Shown piece after piece: positions 43,901 through 55,745 of a DNA stretch of 64,000 nucleotides. This DNA comes from Manihot esculenta. Lineage: Eukaryota > Streptophyta > Magnoliopsida > Malpighiales > Euphorbiaceae. The notes under the pieces are model-generated. The model did no database searches. It was not told where the DNA came from and was given only the letters and a program-made list of their open reading frames with translations. The position numbers and the translations under genes were made by a program. The stretch covers positions 29,144,153-29,208,152 of the forward strand of contig NC_035162.2 of assembly GCF_001659605.2 (NCBI RefSeq), written 5' to 3'. How positions within the stretch are numbered: position 1 is the first letter of the stretch; every line of letters starts with the position of its first letter.

Positions 43901-44046
43901 CAGTTTTAAGAGCATTTTCGCCAGATTGTCTCTTTACACCTAATATCTACAAAACAAGATTAAAACCACAAAATTAGGCAGAAATGGTGTAAATAAACAT
44001 CAATAACGTTAGGATAAAATGGGCTAAATTATGCTCTATCAATCAT

Positions 44047-46026
44047 AGACATTAAATTTTACCTCTTCTCCTTCAAACTCCATTGTAAACATGCCTTCGT
44101 GCACATCGATCTTTGTTCTAGCTGTGCTAAGGAATGGACTTCCTAGCATCAAATCTATAGAGTTAGATGAACTGTCATCTTCCATGTCTAAGATAAAAAA
44201 AGTCTACTGGAAAAATTAATTTCCCTACTTGGACCAAGACATCCTCCAACACACCCTTTGGATAAACTATTGATCTATCGGCGAGTTGGAGTGTGATTCC
44301 TGTTTATTTCAAAGGACCTGCATCCAAAGACAAATAAATAGACGGAGGCTTAACATTTATGGAAGCTCCTAAATCACACATTACCTTCTTCATTTCAAAG
44401 TTTCCAACTTTACATGATATTGCAAACATGCCTTTGTCTTTACATTTTTGTGAAATTTTTCTTTGAAGTACAACTGATACATTTCCTCCTACTTTTATTT
44501 TTTCATGCCCATATAATTTCCTTTTATTAGTGCAAAGCTCTTTTAGAAATTTTGCATACCTGGGTATTTACTTTATAGTTTCAAGAAGGGTATATTCACC
44601 TAGACTTGCGAAAAATCTCCAAGATCTCTTTTTCTTCCCTTTCCTTTTTGGATTGAGCAAGTCTTTTAGGAAAAGGAGGACGTGTTACCTAGATTAGGGG
44701 CTGTTCTACCTCTGATTTTTGGGGCTGGTTCTCTGCTGAAATTTTCAATTCTACTTCTGGCATCAGGTCTATCGCACTACCTTGGTGGTGGGAGGGCAGT
44801 TTCCCTTGAGATTCCAGCTTGCTCCCTAATGTAGCAAGTTGGCTTACTTGATTTTCCTAATTCTGTATGCTCGATTTCATTTCCTGTTGAAAAGTAAGAG
44901 TGTTATTAGCAAGATATTGCACAATATCTTCTAGAGACATACCTGATTTTGTAGCTTGATAATTTGCTCTTGGCTGAAAATTCTGCTATCTATTCCCATA
45001 GCTAAGGTTCAGATGATCTCTCCACCTCGAACTGTACGTATTTGAAAATGAGTCATACTTATTTTGTTGTCTACTGAATCCTCCAATTGCATTAACTTGT
45101 TACTCACCTTCCTAAAGGGTAAGACACATATTTGTGGGATGGTCGACTTGTTTGCAAATACCACAAGTCCATACATTATTTCCTACAGCCAATTGTTGAA
45201 TTGCAGCACTATATTGTGAAATTTTAGAATCTAAAGATGCAATACTTACCTCATTCGCATTCCTAGGAATGTCCTCATCTTGGCCATACTGTCTAGAGTT
45301 GGCAACCAATTTCGAGATTAAAGTTTTACCTTCTTTAGGTTCTATTTCTGCAATGGCTCCTCCACTAGCATCATCTATTATTCTCCTTTCTAATGGCAAA
45401 AGTCCTTCATATAAGTAAAGGTTGAGTTGTTTTAGAGTGATTCCATATTTTGGACAGCTTGCAATTAATTTGTTATAATGTTCCCAATATTCATAGAGAG
45501 TTCCATTTTTTCTTTGCTTGATTCCACTTATTTCTTTTCTTATAGATGATACTTTAGTTGCTGCAAAAAATCTTTCTAAGAACAAGTCTCTAATCTGCGC
45601 TCAAGTGGTGATTGATTCTAGGGGCAAATAGTAGAGTCAATCCTTAGCATATTCAATCAAAGCAAAAGGAAAAGCTACTAACCTGATTTGTTCGTCAGTT
45701 ATCCCCTGTGATCTCATACTTGAATAAACCACGTAAAACTCTTTCAGATGACGATCTAGGTCTTCATTCTCCAATCCTTGGAATTTTGGTAACATATGAA
45801 TCATACTTGTTCACAGGTTCAGGGGTGCGTTTAACACTAGGAATGTGATGCAAAGAGGTTGCTCTTCAGTAGCAGCTGAGGCCATAGTGTCTCTTCGGTT
45901 GGTGTTAACTGGAGGAGGTTCGGTCGGTGTTGAAGACGTGGTATCTTCAATTCGCAGAGGGGATCGATCAGGTGGTTGAGAGACACCCAAATTGGCTTGT
46001 TTTTGCAATTTGCTTGCTTTCCTCAA
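44047..46026 (-). pseudogene. gag-pro: Element F gag-protease, degenerate
   Basis: Pieces in minus-strand order: N-terminal gag (46026-45620, MRKASKLQKQAN... then MIHMLPKFQGL), core gag (45585-45112, FLERFFAAT, TLYEYWEHYNKL, DASGGAIAE; knuckle CGICKQVDHPTNMC), and protease (about 44410-44047, CDLGASINV with the catalytic Asp kept, then LMLGSPFLSTARTKIDV). At least one Trp-to-stop change near 45640, a stop near 45600 and a shift near 44200 break the frame. RT and integrase are absent from this copy in the window. Confidence 0.85.
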
Positions 46027-46120
46027 CTGTTTTGTAGTCTTCTCGATTTCTAGATTAAACTGGATTTGCTATTTTCAAACCTGGTCATAAAAATAAAAAC
46101 AAACTGTTAAAGGTCTCCAA

Positions 46121-46133
46121 CAAGGGCGCCAAA
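46121..46133 (-). other. Primer-binding site of element F
   Basis: The minus strand reads TTTTGGCGCCCTTG. A TGGCGCC core is usual in Athila/Tat elements, which prime from a tRNA other than initiator Met. Confidence 0.75.
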
Positions 46134-47466
46134 ATTTTACAGGCATCGGATCCGCCAATTAAAACTTATTTTCCTTTTTCTTAAATTATAAGATTTTGTA
46201 GATAGGGTAAATGAGTGTTGATCCCACAAAGACTTTAAAATTGTTTAAATTAAATGATAATTAGAATAAGAAGAACAATTTAAAACAAAAAGAGTGAAAA
46301 AGAAAATTACTATTGGAGAAGTTGATTTTAAAAGGAAACTTAAAAGGAGAAAAACAATGCAATTAAGATGGTGAAATAAATAATCAAATTAAAACTGAGC
46401 TGAAGATAATTAAAGTTGGGAGGTTTGCAATTGATCATTGATTAGAAAGATAGTTTATTTTATTATCTATTGTTTGGTTATAGTGTTCAAACAAGTAAAT
46501 CCCACTAATTCTTTCTTATGATTAAATTAATCTACATCGCGCTTAAATTAATTCCTAGCTAACTAACAACCCCATCAGGCGTGTAGATTTAATTAATGAA
46601 CTGCTTTAAGAGAGAAGAACTTAAACTTGATAAATAATAATAAGTGAATTATTTAAATCAAATCAATTAATCACTTAACATAAACGAATATGCTAATTGC
46701 TACTTGTATTAATCCAATTAAATAATTATGAATTTACTTGGGTTAATTAGCAATATGTTGTCTTCCCTGGAGATTCAATAGGCCTTTTAAATTCTTAAGA
46801 GAACAACAATGGAGGTGGTGTTCCTCAAAAACAAAAATTAATTGAAAACAGAAATAAGATGAACAGAATTTAAGAACACAATCTCATAATTTTGAATAAA
46901 CCTCTATTTGATTAACTTTCAACTGAATAAAAGAGTTTAGCCTCTAAGGGCCATAATAAAATTGCAAAGAAATAAAGAAGGAGAAGAAGAAGAAGTTGGC
47001 CAAGAGGGGGCCGAACAAGAGAGAGGAGGAGAAGAGAGAATATGAGATCCTATTCTAATTTTAGGGCAGCCTTTATATAAGTTTTTCCCTAATAAAAAGA
47101 TAAATATTCATAATTTAAAAAGAAACTCTACTACTCTTATGATGACTCTTATCCCAATCCTAATCTGATTGTATTTGCTTCTATCCAAAATTGATCTGAA
47201 CTCTGTACAGCTAAAAAAATCAGAATTACAACTGGCAAAATTAAAATTTTGGAGTCTATCCATCGCCTTGGGCTACAGCCTTGGGCAAGGCTATACCCTC
47301 CGATCAGAAAAACTTCTAAAACAGCCTCTTTTTGTTCCTTTTCTCAATTTATGCTTAAAAACCTGTCCCAAATCAAATTCCAAGTAAAAATCAATTATTT
47401 TCATCAAAATCATAACAAAATCATGGAATTTAATATGAAAAAAGTGGTGATTTTTGCAACTCATCA
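46134..47466 (-). repeat. 5' LTR of element F (boundaries approximate)
   Basis: A non-coding stretch of about 1.33 kb between the primer-binding site and '...gcaactcatca' (47466), which inverted gives a TGATGAGTTG start. Its general layout resembles LTR1 to LTR3 but the sequence is distinct. No second LTR is in the window to fix the ends. Confidence 0.6.
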
Positions 47467-48378
47467 AGGATTATCATTCCTGCATAGACTGGTCGGGAGT
47501 TGGAGCCATTCCCCTGATAAGCCCAAGGCAGGGCGAAACCAGTCAGCGTGGTAAGACTCCTCGATAGGCTGAACTTGGCAGGCATAAAACTCTTATGGGC
47601 ATGGCCAAGTGCCACATGGGCGCGGTGAGTTAAAAGCACCTGTGACACGTGATATCAGAGCGAAGGTGGGCTTCCGCATGGCACGCAGTGTCATCCTGCC
47701 TGACGATCATGGAAGAATAGAGGAGTGGAGGAGTTGTCTTTCCTAGTGTGGGTGACCCAGCAAAGTGACTATGTGCATAGTTGAGTTGAGCTTCTTTGGT
47801 GGAAGGGAGCAAGGATTGATGTTGTGCGCACTGAGGTGTTATATCAAACTCACTGGGTGAAGGTAGTGTCCAAAGCAAGTTGCGGGGCAAAAGTATAAGT
47901 GAGGATCGGGTTCTTCGGGTGCCTCAACGGGTGGGGCAAAGCATATAAAGCTTGCATTCTGACGGGACTAGGATGTCCCCTTTGGCTCGTTGCGCTTGTA
48001 GCTTGAGTGAAAGAGCATCACTTCAGAGAAACGATGCTGGGATCAAAGCGCTTAAATGCTGACATGCTTAAGGGCAAGCATGGTTTGAGCGGAGGAGAGT
48101 TGTCACCTCCATAAATTATGAAGATGTGCAACACTATGCTGGGAAAGATGTTACCATGAAGATTGGACGGGGAATGCTCGAAAGGACCCTTGTGTGTGGA
48201 ATTATCATTCTTACATACACTAGTCGGCGGCTGGAGCTGCTCCCCTAATGAGTCCAAGGCAGGATGAAACCAGTCAACGTGGCAAAACTCCTCGATAGGC
48301 TGAACTTGCCAGGTTTAAACCTCTTATGGGCCCAGCCAAGTGTCGCATGGGCACAATAAGTTAAAAGCGCCTGTGACA
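47467..48378 (+). mobile_element. TRIM-like miniature LTR element (candidate)
   Basis: Two direct repeats (47467-47647 and about 48192-48378, roughly 80 percent alike by eye, both ending 'cctgtgaca') flank about 545 bp without coding capacity. Two bases after the first repeat, TGATATCAGAGC (47650-47661) is one base from the initiator-Met primer site. This layout is that of terminal-repeat retrotransposons in miniature. The first repeat lacks the first few bases, apparently lost at the junction with F. No 5S-like sequence (as in Cassandra) was seen. Confidence 0.6.
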
Positions 48379-49496
48379 CACTAAAGAGGAGTTTGTATGG
48401 GTTGAAGCAGGCTCCAAGACAATGGCATAAGAAGTTTGACTTTTTCATATGTAGAAACAGTTTTCATAGGAGTGAAAAAGATCAGTATTGTTATACCTAG
48501 AAGTTTACTGACTTTTTTGTTATTTTACTCTTATATGTGGATGATATGTTGACTGCAGAGTCAAGTATGGAGGAGATCAATAATCTTAAGGGGAGATTAT
48601 CATTAGAGTTTAAGATGAAAGATTTGGATGCAGCAAAGCAGATTCTAGGGATGAGGATTTCTCGGGATAGGTCTACTAGAATTCTAAATTTGTCTCAGAT
48701 GCAATACATTGAGAAGGTGTTGTCTAGGTTCAAAGTTGATGATGTTAAGCCTAGGAACACGCCTTTGGCTAACCATCTCAAATTATCAAATGAGCAATCG
48801 CCCAAGACAGCTATGGAGCGTGATCACATGGTAAAAGCACATTATGCTTCTGCTGTTGGGAGTTTGATGTATGATATGGTCTGCACTAGACCTCATATAG
48901 CACATGTAATGGGTGCTATGAGCAGATATATGTCAGATCCAGGAAAAGAGTATTAAAAAGCTGTGAAGTAGGTTCTGAGATACTTGAAAGGAGCAGTTAG
49001 TACATCACTTTGTTATGGGAATGGCAAGGTAGTATTAGAGGATTTTGTTGATGCTGATCTTAGTGGAGATATGGATACAAGCAAGAGCACATCCGAGTAT
49101 GTCTATACTATAGATGAGACAGCAGTGAACTGGATGTTTAAACTTCAGAAGTGTGTCTTTATGTCATCTACAGAGGCTAAATATGTTGCAATTGCTGAAG
49201 CTGGTAAAGGAGATGATATGGTTGATCGATCACTTGGAAGAGTTGGGCAAGAAGCAGCTTGACAAGGTCCTTTTCATTGATAGTCAGAGTGTCATACAGT
49301 TGGTGAAGAACCCAGTGTATCACTTCAGAATAAAGCACATCCAGCATAGGTACTATTTCACTCGCAGTCTGATGGAGGAAGGTGAGATGTGTTTAAAGAA
49401 AATTGAAGGCACTAAGAATCCAGCAGACATATTGACTAAAGGTATTGATGCTAAAAAGTTGGGGCTATACAAGACCTCAGTTGGTTTTCTACAGTA
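48379..49496 (+). pseudogene. pol: Ty1/copia RT-RNase H 3' part, degenerate
   Basis: It begins at SLYGLKQAPRQWHKKF, continues through LLLYVDDML (RT active site, about 48520-48545) and SRFKVDDVKPRNTPL, then RNase H (DADLSGDMDTSKSTSEYV, STEAKYVAIAEAGKGD) and the C-terminal HIQHRYYFTRSL and NPADILTKG motifs. Stops are near 48500, 48955 and 48970, and a frameshift occurs near 49230. Gag, protease, integrase and the first half of RT are missing, probably because the TRIM and F lie where they should be. Confidence 0.9.
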
Positions 49497-49674
49497 GTAT
49501 GGAAGATGTTTACAGCTAGGTGACTTTGTTGGATACATTGGCATGGAGAATGAAGATAGCTGGGTTACAATTACCATCACAATCTAAATTTTCTTCAAGC
49601 TTATATTCCTTGTATGTTTCTTCTTCTTCAAAAGTGTAGTCTATCACGTTAAGTTCTAGACTGGATTAGTCTCC

Positions 49675-49686
49675 AAGTGGGAGAAT
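49675..49686 (+). other. Polypurine tract of the copia remnant
   Basis: AAGTGGGAGAAT lies just before an LTR start TGTTGAG. Confidence 0.75.
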
Positions 49687-49969
49687 TGTTGAGATATGGA
49701 GTCTAATAATATATTATGGACTATACACCATACCCCACGGTCGCGGATCCAACTATGTATTTTTTTAGGACTATTTTATCTTTTTTATATTTTCTCTGAG
49801 CATATAAATATCTAATATTCTCCTAGTATATCCTATTAAAAAACTTACAGAGAAATAAGAAAATTCTAGCCGCCGTTGACATAGCTAAATTAGTGAACCA
49901 CATTAAAATCTGTGTGTTATTTACTATTCATGCTTATTCTTTGATTGTGTGATTGTTCGATTCTTAACA
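49687..49969 (+). repeat. 3' LTR of the copia remnant, 283 bp
   Basis: It starts TGTTGAGATATGGAG and ends TTCTTAACA, giving short inverted ends (TGTTGA / TTAACA). TATAAATA at 49803-49810. The 5' LTR is absent, so there is no target duplication to check. Confidence 0.75.
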
Positions 49970-51540
49970 CTATCCTATCCATCCTAACTCTATATAAAAG
50001 AGAGAGTTGAGGGAATGGAGATGAAGAAGCCTCATTTTTGTCTTCCACCAAAGTTTGAGAGTTGTCTCTCTTTTCTTTCTCTTCTTTTTCTTATTATTAG
50101 TTGAGAGAAAATTATATTATCTCTATTGTTGAGAGTTAAATGTTAACTCTGCAACTCATCCCACCTAGTCTGTGAGGCAAATCTCGATATCCCATTTTCA
50201 GCAATTTAAGGAAAATTTGGATATGAAGGATTTTGATTGTGGGTGGTGGATCGTACCGAGATCGGTTCATGTGAACGGATCAGAGGGTCAACATTTGGAG
50301 GCCTAAATTCTACTAAGTCAAAATTAAATCTGCGCTACAAGAGATAGGATCTTAAATTTTCTTTAAGATAATTAATCTCTAATTTTCTCTATATTAGTTA
50401 ATGGGTTAATTTTTTTAACACAAATGTTGTGCGATAATTTTTGTGTTGATATTTGAATTTATTAAATAAAAATTAAAGTATTGAGTATAAAATTATAGTA
50501 ATTAAGAAAATTTTTAAAATTATGTTACTTTTCCCCAAATCTATTTTTGGTTTCGCTATGGCTGTTTTGCCCAAATCTATTTTTTGTTCTGCTATAGGTG
50601 TTTAGCAAGATCATAGGAAACTAATATTGACAGACTCCTTGATTTAAGTGTTGTCGGCTGCGCTATATAAAAATCACGTAAAGGATATGGGTTTTATTAA
50701 CTCTTTGTATGTTTAACCTCTTATTGATGCTTTGATATTTTATTTAGACAAGGATATTGCAAATTTTTTTTATAGTATTTTTATCCATATAAAGTTTATA
50801 AATTTATTTAGAAGTAATTATAGTTTTTAACTAAAAGATATGACCGTTGGGATTCTTGTATTAAAAATTTATCTTTGAACATATTTAGTTGCTAAAAAAT
50901 TTTGGATAGTGTATATTAATTATGGTCATATGATATCGCTTTTAGCCAAGTGGGAGAATGTTAAACACATTTCAAAATTTAAATTTTGAAATTAATGTCT
51001 CCCACTAACTCTAGATAATTATTATTAGTGATAATATTAACCGCTCAATCATATACCATTAGATAGCATTTGAGTTTCCTTGATAATAGGAAACTACTTC
51101 ATCTTATAAGGATAAAGATCCCTAACCTAATCATAATAAATAGGCTGTGTGACTGAACCATTGGATACTGGGCAATTACGTCTAATTTTGTGAAGCTTGA
51201 ACAATCACGCTGGAGCTGGATGTATGTAATCTATACTATTTCTTGTTTAGTTTCCTACAATATATTCAACAAATTCAAATTCCAAAACCTCAACATCGCA
51301 AATTCATTATATTCAAAATTCAAATACACAATACAAAACATTTAAACGCAGATAAAGATCAAGAGACAACTAGAATTACATATCGAGAATTGAGGATGAA
51401 GATTGAACCAAATGGTGAATTGATAGACCACCATCTCTTGAAGATTACCTCTGTGAGTGGCACCGTCTTCGTCGCTAGAAAAATGGCAGCTCTTTTGTCG
51501 CAAGTACCATCCTCGTCATAAGGAGAAACTTCAACTGCAG
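49970..51540. other. Gene-free stretch, probable copia LTR remnants
   Basis: No supportable gene. TATATAAAAG at 49993 is followed by a T/C-rich stretch, and AAGTGGGAGAATGTTAAACA at 50948-50967 resembles a copia polypurine tract plus LTR start. These may be the two ends of a decayed element of about 1.2 kb. A palindrome AAAATTTAAATTTTGAAAT lies at about 50976. Small ORF 51243-51521 has no recognisable features. Confidence 0.4.
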
Positions 51541-51708
51541 ACTGCAGTTCATCTTCCTTCCATCTTTATGCTTCTAACCATAAGTTCCATACACTAAACT
51601 ATGATAAAAATATACCTAATATCCACATCAAAACAAGAAAAATGGCAATACTCAGGCTCAAACACATAAAAAATGGAGAGAAGCATACAATAGTACATGC
51701 ATACTAAC

Positions 51709-54203
51709 TTATGCTGCCAAAACTGGAACTCTCTTGTGCCCAACGATAGCCTGCCGAAGCCTATGATACCCATTTCTGTAATGTTCGAGTGAGAAACATA
51801 ATTGCCTGATAGCTTCCCGTTTCTGTTCTGCTACTTCTAGGATCACAATTCTTTGCCTTTCAACTTCTTCTTCCAAAACCTTAGCTTTTGATTTTAACTC
51901 ATCTACCAGTTTACACGCCTCTTCAGCACCAATAATGAGCTTCACATGCTCCATATGTAATTGCTGTAAATGTTTATCCAACTGATCAATCCTATCATCT
52001 CTAGAGATTACATCTGCTTTCAGTGCAGTAACATGCACACTAAGCTCATCTCTCTCTAACTTCAAAGCACCAAGGATTTTATTCTGACTTTCCACATGAC
52101 CATCTCGTTCATCAATTTTGTCCTTTAACTGATTGATTTCACAATCCAGTCTTTCCACCGTTTCTGACTTTTCTGTCTGTAACCTTCTAATTTCATCTTC
52201 TAAAGAACGGCTACGTGATTCCCAATCTTTTAACTGCTCCCCTAAGTATTTTCGTTCCTCCAACAACCTAGATATTTCAGCCTTTATCTGTGCTTTTTCA
52301 GGAAAGATCTTCTGCTCAGCATCTGATACTGCTATTTTTAAGTCTCTAATCTCATGATCCCTATCTGATAAACTAGTTTTCAACCTCGCAATATTTTCCC
52401 GCAGCTTGGTCACCTCCTTTCTTTCTGCGTTGAACTTGATTTTCCATGTATGATTTTCTCCATTAGCTGATGCAAGCTGATCCTGCAAACTGCTGATTTT
52501 TTCAGAGTGTCTATCATTCTCAACCTGCTCTTTCAAACTAGCAATTTTATTCTCTGCCTGCAGTAGCTTCTCTTTTGTGATTTTGAGTTCGTCTGTCAGT
52601 GCCTTAATGTTGCTACTGGATTCACTGGTTTCAGCTTCCAAGCTGTCCATATTTTCTTGAAGCTGTGATTCTTGAGTCATCTCAGGTTCTGGCAAAGCCT
52701 CCCTTGTCTTAGCATTTTCTTCAGTTGATAATGCGAACTCAGGCTCCAAACTGTTGGTGGATTCCAGTGTTTTATACTTCTGGAGGTCAATTTTCAATCT
52801 GGCCACCTTTTCTTCAAAAAGCAGTATCCTCTGATTAGCATTCTTCAGCTCTTGCTCGTAACCTACAATCCTAGCAAGCTCCTCAGAATTCTCATTCCTC
52901 ACCTCTCTAAAAGAGCCATCTCCATTATCCTCCCGGTGCATCAAGAGTTTCTCTTTCATTTCACGTAGCTCAATCTCTAATTCAATTATCTTTCTGTTCT
53001 GTGCTTGATCACCACCATTCCCTAGTAGACCTGAGTAATTGTTTACTGAGGAGTCATCAGATTCTGACTCAGAATCTGATAGAGTAGATGATTCATCTCC
53101 TTCTTCTTTCTGAAGATCAGAGCTGCTTCCACCAGAACCAAGAAAGAATTCAAAACCAGCAGCTCGGGTCCCAGATTTACGATGTGGCAGCCTCTGTTCA
53201 GGTACAGGAGAGGACCATCCTGAGGTTGGCTCAGAAACAACCTCAGAAATGCCAGAGCCCTGGGATTGCAGATCTGATGGAATATTCTTCCTCAATTCTC
53301 CTGTCACATGATCATAACGTTCAGCTAGAGACCTATACATGCGGTAGAACTCTTCAACTTGAGAAATTAATTCTGGCCTCTTCTGATAATACATTTCAGC
53401 CTTTTTAGCAAATGAATCTCCATCCTCTTCAATTAGCTTTAACATCCGCCTGACACTCTGGTCCATTTCTGTTGTCAAAGATCAATTTTTAATTTTCTTG
53501 TTCAGCATTTTGGAAATCATAACAGAACAAAAACTTTTCCTAATCATAAAAAAATAAAAGAAACAAAAAATCAAGAACAATTGTTCCCCTCCCAGCAAAA
53601 TGGCTGTTGGGATTGAGGAATGGCAATTACAAATATTATTATTATTTTTTAAAGCAGAATTCATATTGTCAAATTTGAATCAGGCCCAACTCACCCCTTG
53701 AGCAAGGCAAGGACCCGTATCCCACATGGGTGTAGGATTCAACACATATTAAGGTTAATTGTAGAGGAAAATAGCTAAGATCATCAAACTGTTGCTCATT
53801 TTATTTGTTTTAACCATGCCCTTTTATGGGTTCATTTTTTGGATGGACTCCTTTTAGACATGAAACAAAATAGAAGGCAAATCCCAAGATATAGGCAACA
53901 GACATTTTGATTATGACACAGCAATAGGCATATATTGTCCAAAAATATAGCAGGCAGACATTTTGCATCCTAAAATTTAGGCAACTATTTTTATTAAGAC
54001 ATAAATATTGTAATATGAACTCAAAAAAATTTTTGGGGATCCATGATCTTTATGATTTACCTTTACAATTTTGGAGGGGAAAATAGATATAGGTGGAAAG
54101 TGCAACCTAGTTGCTTACCCTCAAGATTCTCCGCAAGCCACTTGGAATTTTTGGGACTGATGTGACTATCCCACCACCAGGAATGTGATTTCCTTGATTG
54201 CAT
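51709..54203 (-). CDS. NET4: NET4-type NAB-domain actin-binding protein (two coding exons)
   Basis: Exon 1 is 54203-54119 ([18 protein letters not shown]...), with donor G|GTAAGC. Exon 2 is 53468-51709, after acceptor AACAG. Joining restores a Glu codon and gives about 614 aa. Residues 8-90 form the NAB domain, with WWWDSH, the [10 protein letters not shown] stretch, [16 protein letters not shown] and [24 protein letters not shown]. Then comes an acidic, Ser-rich linker (about 120-180), long coiled coils (about 190-590), and the C-terminal [15 protein letters not shown] conserved in NET4/NET3-like proteins. NET proteins are plant-specific and bind F-actin through NAB; Arabidopsis NET4A/B link actin to the vacuole membrane and bind RABG3 GTPases. 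No broken frame is visible. NET4A versus NET4B was not resolved. Confidence 0.9.
53469..54118 (-). other. NET4 intron 1 within the coding region
   Basis: GTAAGC at 54118 to AG at 53469, 650 bp, AT-rich with a run of T before the acceptor. The intron splits the NAB domain after the LAENLE motif, where NET genes usually have an intron. Confidence 0.85.
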
Positions 54204-54236
54204 CCTCCTAAAACTCTTATTTGATAGTACCTGAAA
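54204..54236 (-). promoter_or_regulatory. Probable 5' UTR of NET4 with splice acceptor
   Basis: On the minus strand, 'atgctttatttcag|gtactatcaa' lies about 30 nt before the start codon. This is a good acceptor, suggesting that an upstream non-coding exon is spliced to the coding exon here. Confidence 0.55.
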
Positions 54237-54239
54237 TAA

Positions 54240-55340
54240 AGCATAAAAAAAATTAAAATTTGATTGATGAGAAAATTCAGCAAAGCTTATGACTCCTCAT
54301 ATAACAATCCCAAAGTTTTAAGCCTTCACCAGAAGGAGAGATTTATGCAACGAAATTGGCTATTGCAAAAGAATCACCGAAATCAAGTATACATCCTTCT
54401 CTTAGCTCCAAGTATTTACTATTTAGCAGTATACTTAAAATTCAGAATCGTAGTTTTCCTAATCAATTTTTGACATAGAGAACATTAATGCTGATGCATT
54501 TTATCACTTGATAATCTCATTAGAGAAAGTCATAAAAGTTGATAGGAAAGAGAATATAAAGAAATCAGCAATATTAAAAGACAAAAGGACGTCTATCAAC
54601 CAAATTAAGAAGCTCTTCGAGCATAGTTCATCATGCATCACACCTCCAAATTTCAATACTATCAGAATAGAGCTCAAATAAATGTTAAATAGTTCAAGAT
54701 AGAAAAAGTAAATTTGAAGTGAAAAATGTATCACAACTGAAGCTATCTAGTGGATATTCATTGCTTACCCTAGATGAAGCCATTTGGTAATTCGGTTTTG
54801 GTGAAAGCTAAATGTTCATATAATAAAAATGGTCCAAACAGTGAGAGAATTCAACTTTGAAATCTTAACCTGCCACACAGAGAAAATGTCAACGTCATCA
54901 TATAAAAAAGCACTCAGCATACAAAACAAGACTTCAATTTCAAATAATATATTATTCACTAGTGACTAGACTAAGCTTTCGAACCAGTTCAAAACTTCAC
55001 TCGTGGACTTAAGTCTCTTGCAATAAGTGATGTGATAGCAATTCAAATGTAAAAAATGGTATAAGAGCCTACTTATGCTGCAAAATAAATATGGTTTAAT
55101 ATATTAGGACTATGTTTGGTAAACATAATATTATTATGGTACTATATAAGGAAAGAAAATTATAATTCTACTAAATTTTTGTAATGAGCAATTTATATGC
55201 AAGCCTTGAAATATAACCAAACCCACAATTAATCTCTCACTAAAGTTTTGGTAATAAATTAATCATAAGTTTTGATTTATTGTAATAGATAGGTCCTCCT
55301 ATTAAATGATGGTTAGGTTGCAATTAGTTGCCAAAGAAAT
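54240..55340. other. AT-rich non-coding stretch (possible NET4 5' UTR intron)
   Basis: No gene supported. Two short ORFs (54264-54473, 54504-54734) have compositions expected by chance in AT-rich DNA. Confidence 0.5.
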
Positions 55341-55384
55341 AACTATTATGCCCTTAAAAAAAGAAAAAAAAAAAAACTGGTGAT

Positions 55385-55745
55385 GGGTATTGTAAAGGTC
55401 TGTTGCCTGTTCCTCTTCCTCGACTCGAGGGCATGTTGGTGAAGGGTACTATGAAGGAGACCTTTTGGTAAGAACTTCCAACAACAAGACTCCAAAACTA
55501 TATCAGCCTTTTGAGAGAGCCTCATGATTTTTGCATGCTCTAATACCTTGTATTCTCCCATTGCTGCTATTACAACCAGGTTTAGGAGGGATAACCCAAA
55601 ATTAGAAATGCGAGTAACACCCTTCTTGTCAAGAAGCACATTTGAACAATTCCCATTTCCATTGGGGAAGTTTGATGCATTGTACTCCTGATTAATCTTA
55701 GTCAATCCTCAAGCAGCACCTTATACCAAACTGATCCTCGTTGTC
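55385..55745 (-). pseudogene. LRR receptor-like kinase pseudogene fragment
   Basis: The minus strand shows kinase-domain pieces: a degraded LGAARGLA..HQEY region near 55720, then NVLLDKKGVTRISNFGLSLL (subdomains VIb-VII, with DFG changed to NFG), RLSQKADI, then after a small deletion FGVLLLEVLTKRSP, and PRVEEEEQATDL. These match the catalytic part of plant class III LRR receptor-like kinases. Several stops and a shift make it non-functional. It lacks the LRR ectodomain and lies alone, so it is probably a captured or duplicated fragment. Confidence 0.8.

Larger units (their letters stand above)
39556..44041 (-). repeat. Inverted solo LTR of the Athila-like family (LTR3), split by a CACTA element
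   Basis: Flanked by the perfect duplication ATCAT (39551-39555 and 44042-44046), with TGACTCGCGG at the left and ATGCTCTATCA at the right. After removal of the CACTA element it is about 1.68 kb. It shows the family hairpin (43210-43231) and a tandem array at 43742-43900. It lies inside the protease region of F, so it is younger than F. Confidence 0.9.
44047..47466 (-). mobile_element. Element F: inverted Athila-lineage gypsy, 5' part
   Basis: On the minus strand: a 5' LTR (about 46134-47466), primer-binding site, gag and the start of the protease. It continues at 39491-39550 beyond the LTR3 insertion and is then cut by D. The gag pattern (KFQGLENEDLDRHLKEF, then YEYWEHYNKLIASCP) and the protease motif CDLGASINV are typical of Athila. 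Numerous stops and shifts mark it as old. Confidence 0.85.

Noticed and set aside
47630..48257. Minus-strand ORFs of 72-86 aa in the TRIM-like region
   Set aside because: Short, unlike any family, and overlapping repeat and primer-site structures.
47467..48378. Cassandra-type TRIM with 5S rRNA in the LTR
   Set aside because: No 5S rRNA promoter-like sequence was found in either repeat.
51243..51521. 92-aa plus-strand ORF downstream of NET4
   Set aside because: No recognisable domain, AT-rich, and it overlaps probable repeat remnants.
53469..53478. NET4 start at a TTG codon at 53478 (intronless version)
   Set aside because: That start would drop the WWWDSH half of the NAB domain. A clean acceptor at 53469 and an upstream exon with matching phase explain the gene better.
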